NCBI GenBank assembly: GCA_007116095.1
Contig: SKJD01000168.1
Location: 1 to 7,668, forward strand
DNA: 7,668 bases
Direction of reading: 5' to 3'
DNA from: Candidatus Hydrogenedentota bacterium
Lineage (GTDB): Bacteria; Hydrogenedentota; Hydrogenedentia; Hydrogenedentales; SCBR16-9
The stretch's first letter is position 1. Each line of letters starts with the position of its first letter. Below the pieces are notes generated by a model, which was given only the letters and a program-made list of their open reading frames with translations, was not told the origin of the DNA and did not search any database. A program made the translations under genes and the position numbers. Shown here in pieces: positions 6,572 through 7,668 of this stretch.

Positions 6572-7642
6572 ATGCAAGCCTTGGGTGTCGGGATTGTCGG
6601 GTGTGGAGACATTTCGCGGGTATACCTGGAAGAAGCCCCAAGATTCAGTGACTATTTCCAGGTAGTCGCCTGCACAGATATCTTGGAAGAGAAGGCCCGA
6701 GAACGCGCCCAACAATTTGGCATTCCAACGGTCTGCGCTTCTTTAAGTGAAATGCTTGCATTGCCGGAGGTCGAGATCGTACTGAACCTGACCATTCCGA
6801 AGGCGCATGGCGAGGTGGCGATGCAGGCGTTGGAAGCGGGCAAACATGTCTACAATGAAAAACCGCTGGCGCTGACGCTGGAAGACGCCACGAAAATGCT
6901 GCAATGCGCCCAAGACAAGGGCTTGAGCGTTTGCTGCGCGCCGGACACAGTGCTCGGCGCCGGCATACAGACCTGCCGCAAGGTGCTGGACGATGGCTGG
7001 ATCGGGCGGGTGGTTTCCGGCACGGCGTTCATGCAGTGCCCCGGTCACGAATCCTGGCATCCCAGCCCGGAATTCTATTACCAGCAAGGCGGCGGCCCGC
7101 TCTTTGACATGGGGCCGTATTACCTGACAGGGTTGATAACGCTACTTGGTCCAGTGTCTCGTGTGACTGCCTGCACCGGCAAGGCGCAATCAAGCCGACG
7201 CATCACCAGCAAGCCCAAGTTCGGCCAGAATGTAGCGGTGGAGGTGCCGACCCATGTGGCCGGTATCCTGGAATTTGAAAGCGGCGCCATTATCACCATG
7301 ATTATGAGTTTCGACGTACAGGCGCATACCCTGCCCTGTATCGAACTCTATGGCGCCAATGGCTCCATGCAGGTCCCGGATCCCAACACCTTCGGTGGCC
7401 CGGTAAAAATCATGACCCAGGGCAACGCGAGCTGGTCAGAGTTACCGATGCCTTTCGCTTATGCGGAACAGTCCCGCGGGCTTGGCCTGGCCGAACAGGC
7501 CGACAATCCGTTCGAATGGGACAGCATCGAGGATCTGCACGGCCTGCGCATCGGCGTGGTCTCCGGTTACGTCAACACCGATGCCTTTGACGCTGCCTGC
7601 CGTAGCCGCCGGCGACATCCAGGGGATGGAGGCTCCGGCTGA
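6572..7642 (+). CDS. Gfo/Idh/MocA family oxidoreductase, with abnormal C-terminus
   Basis: NAD(P)-dependent sugar or cyclitol oxidoreductase family. AAGGAG (6559-6564) lies 7 nt before ATG 6572. The N-terminal Rossmann domain shows GIVGCGDISR (7-16), D36 in VVACTDI, and the family's hallmark EKPLALTLEDA (96-106, Lys97 catalytic). GGGPLFDMGPYYL (173-185) carries the metal/substrate-side Asp and the expected His-position region of the C-terminal beta-sheet domain. LPCIELYGANGSM (254-266) is also typical. Up to about residue 309 (base 7498) the protein matches the family in order. After AEQSRGLGLAE the usual C-terminus (…MAYAL.SGRPHRASGELA.H type) is missing; instead come residues 311-341 that read like a family 3 solute-binding protein, and then 15 out-of-frame residues to the TGA at 7640-7642. 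So this is a fusion or chimera, not a normal full-length enzyme. It probably works with the ThuA-domain protein upstream. Confidence 0.85.
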   Translation: MQALGVGIVGCGDISRVYLEEAPRFSDYFQVVACTDILEEKARERAQQFGIPTVCASLSEMLALPEVEIVLNLTIPKAHGEVAMQALEAGKHVYNEKPLALTLEDATKMLQCAQDKGLSVCCAPDTVLGAGIQTCRKVLDDGWIGRVVSGTAFMQCPGHESWHPSPEFYYQQGGGPLFDMGPYYLTGLITLLGPVSRVTACTGKAQSSRRITSKPKFGQNVAVEVPTHVAGILEFESGAIITMIMSFDVQAHTLPCIELYGANGSMQVPDPNTFGGPVKIMTQGNASWSELPMPFAYAEQSRGLGLAEQADNPFEWDSIEDLHGLRIGVVSGYVNTDAFDAACRSRRRHPGDGGSG

Positions 7643-7668
7643 CAGCAACAACCTGCGGATGCTGCAGG
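7502..7668 (+). pseudogene. fragment of an extracellular solute-binding protein family 3 gene, frameshifted, cut by window end
   Basis: From D311 of the preceding frame the sequence reads NPFEWDSIEDLHGLRIGVV then SGYVNTDAFDAA, matching the pattern of polar amino acid ABC-transporter binding proteins (…PF-W-…-L-DLKG-RIG-…-GY-…-AFDAA-). The frame is lost at 7594-7601, where TGCC occurs twice in tandem. Removing one TGCC restores VAAGDIQGMEAPADSNNLR, which continues the family pattern in the +1 frame with no stop to base 7668. Such proteins are exported to the periplasm, but this fragment has no signal peptide, being joined to a cytoplasmic oxidoreductase. The call rests on pattern memory only. 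Confidence 0.55.

Noticed and set aside
1..7668. CRISPR arrays, tRNA or rRNA genes, insertion sequences, phage or defence genes
   Set aside because: No spaced direct repeats, cloverleaf or rRNA-like segments, transposase or integrase motifs were seen on either strand.

Overview
The window looks like a short, complete contig from an uncultured Gram-negative bacterium of about 55-60% GC. The best guess is Candidatus Hydrogenedentes or a PVC-group relative (Lentisphaerae, Planctomycetes or Verrucomicrobia type). The reasons are the gene set and protein style: a type II secretion-type pseudopilin with an N-terminal methylation motif and a C-terminal H-X(9-10)-DG box, a ThuA-domain protein next to a Gfo/Idh/MocA oxidoreductase, and a large glycosidase-like protein. 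This placement is inference from family style, not from a marker gene.

Layout. At 2-1231 (+) is the C-terminal part of a large putative glycoside hydrolase whose catalytic part lies outside the window. At 3380-1237 (-) is a tight three-gene run: a PilT/PilU-type pilus retraction ATPase, a secreted coiled-coil protein and a small single-pass membrane protein, the last two sharing a TGATG stop/start overlap. A strong 16-bp hairpin at 3512-3550 separates this run from an upstream minus-strand pseudopilin gene (4667-3600). That gene is interrupted by one in-frame TGA at 4142-4140. The 508-bp stretch 4668-5175 is AT-rich at its left and middle, has no convincing gene, and sits between divergent genes. 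On the plus strand follow a phospholipid N-methyltransferase-like SAM enzyme (5176-5757), a ThuA-domain protein (5826-6473) and a Gfo/Idh/MocA oxidoreductase (6572 onward).

How the genes work together. The minus-strand genes form an envelope/pilus theme (pseudopilin, retraction motor, two uncharacterised envelope proteins). The ThuA and Gfo/Idh/MocA pair, and possibly the glycosidase-like protein at the left end, suggest oxidation and breakdown of sugars or glycosides. The methyltransferase probably modifies membrane lipids and has no obvious functional link to either group.

The most notable points are two breaks in gene integrity. First, the pseudopilin reads through cleanly in frame on both sides of a single TGA. 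Second, the oxidoreductase loses its expected C-terminus near 7498 and runs in frame into what reads as a family 3 periplasmic solute-binding protein, which is itself frameshifted by a 4-bp TGCC tandem duplication at 7594-7601. The second case lies at the window edge and is most simply an assembly or amplification chimera. I found no RNA genes, CRISPR array, insertion sequence or clear new defence or mobile system.
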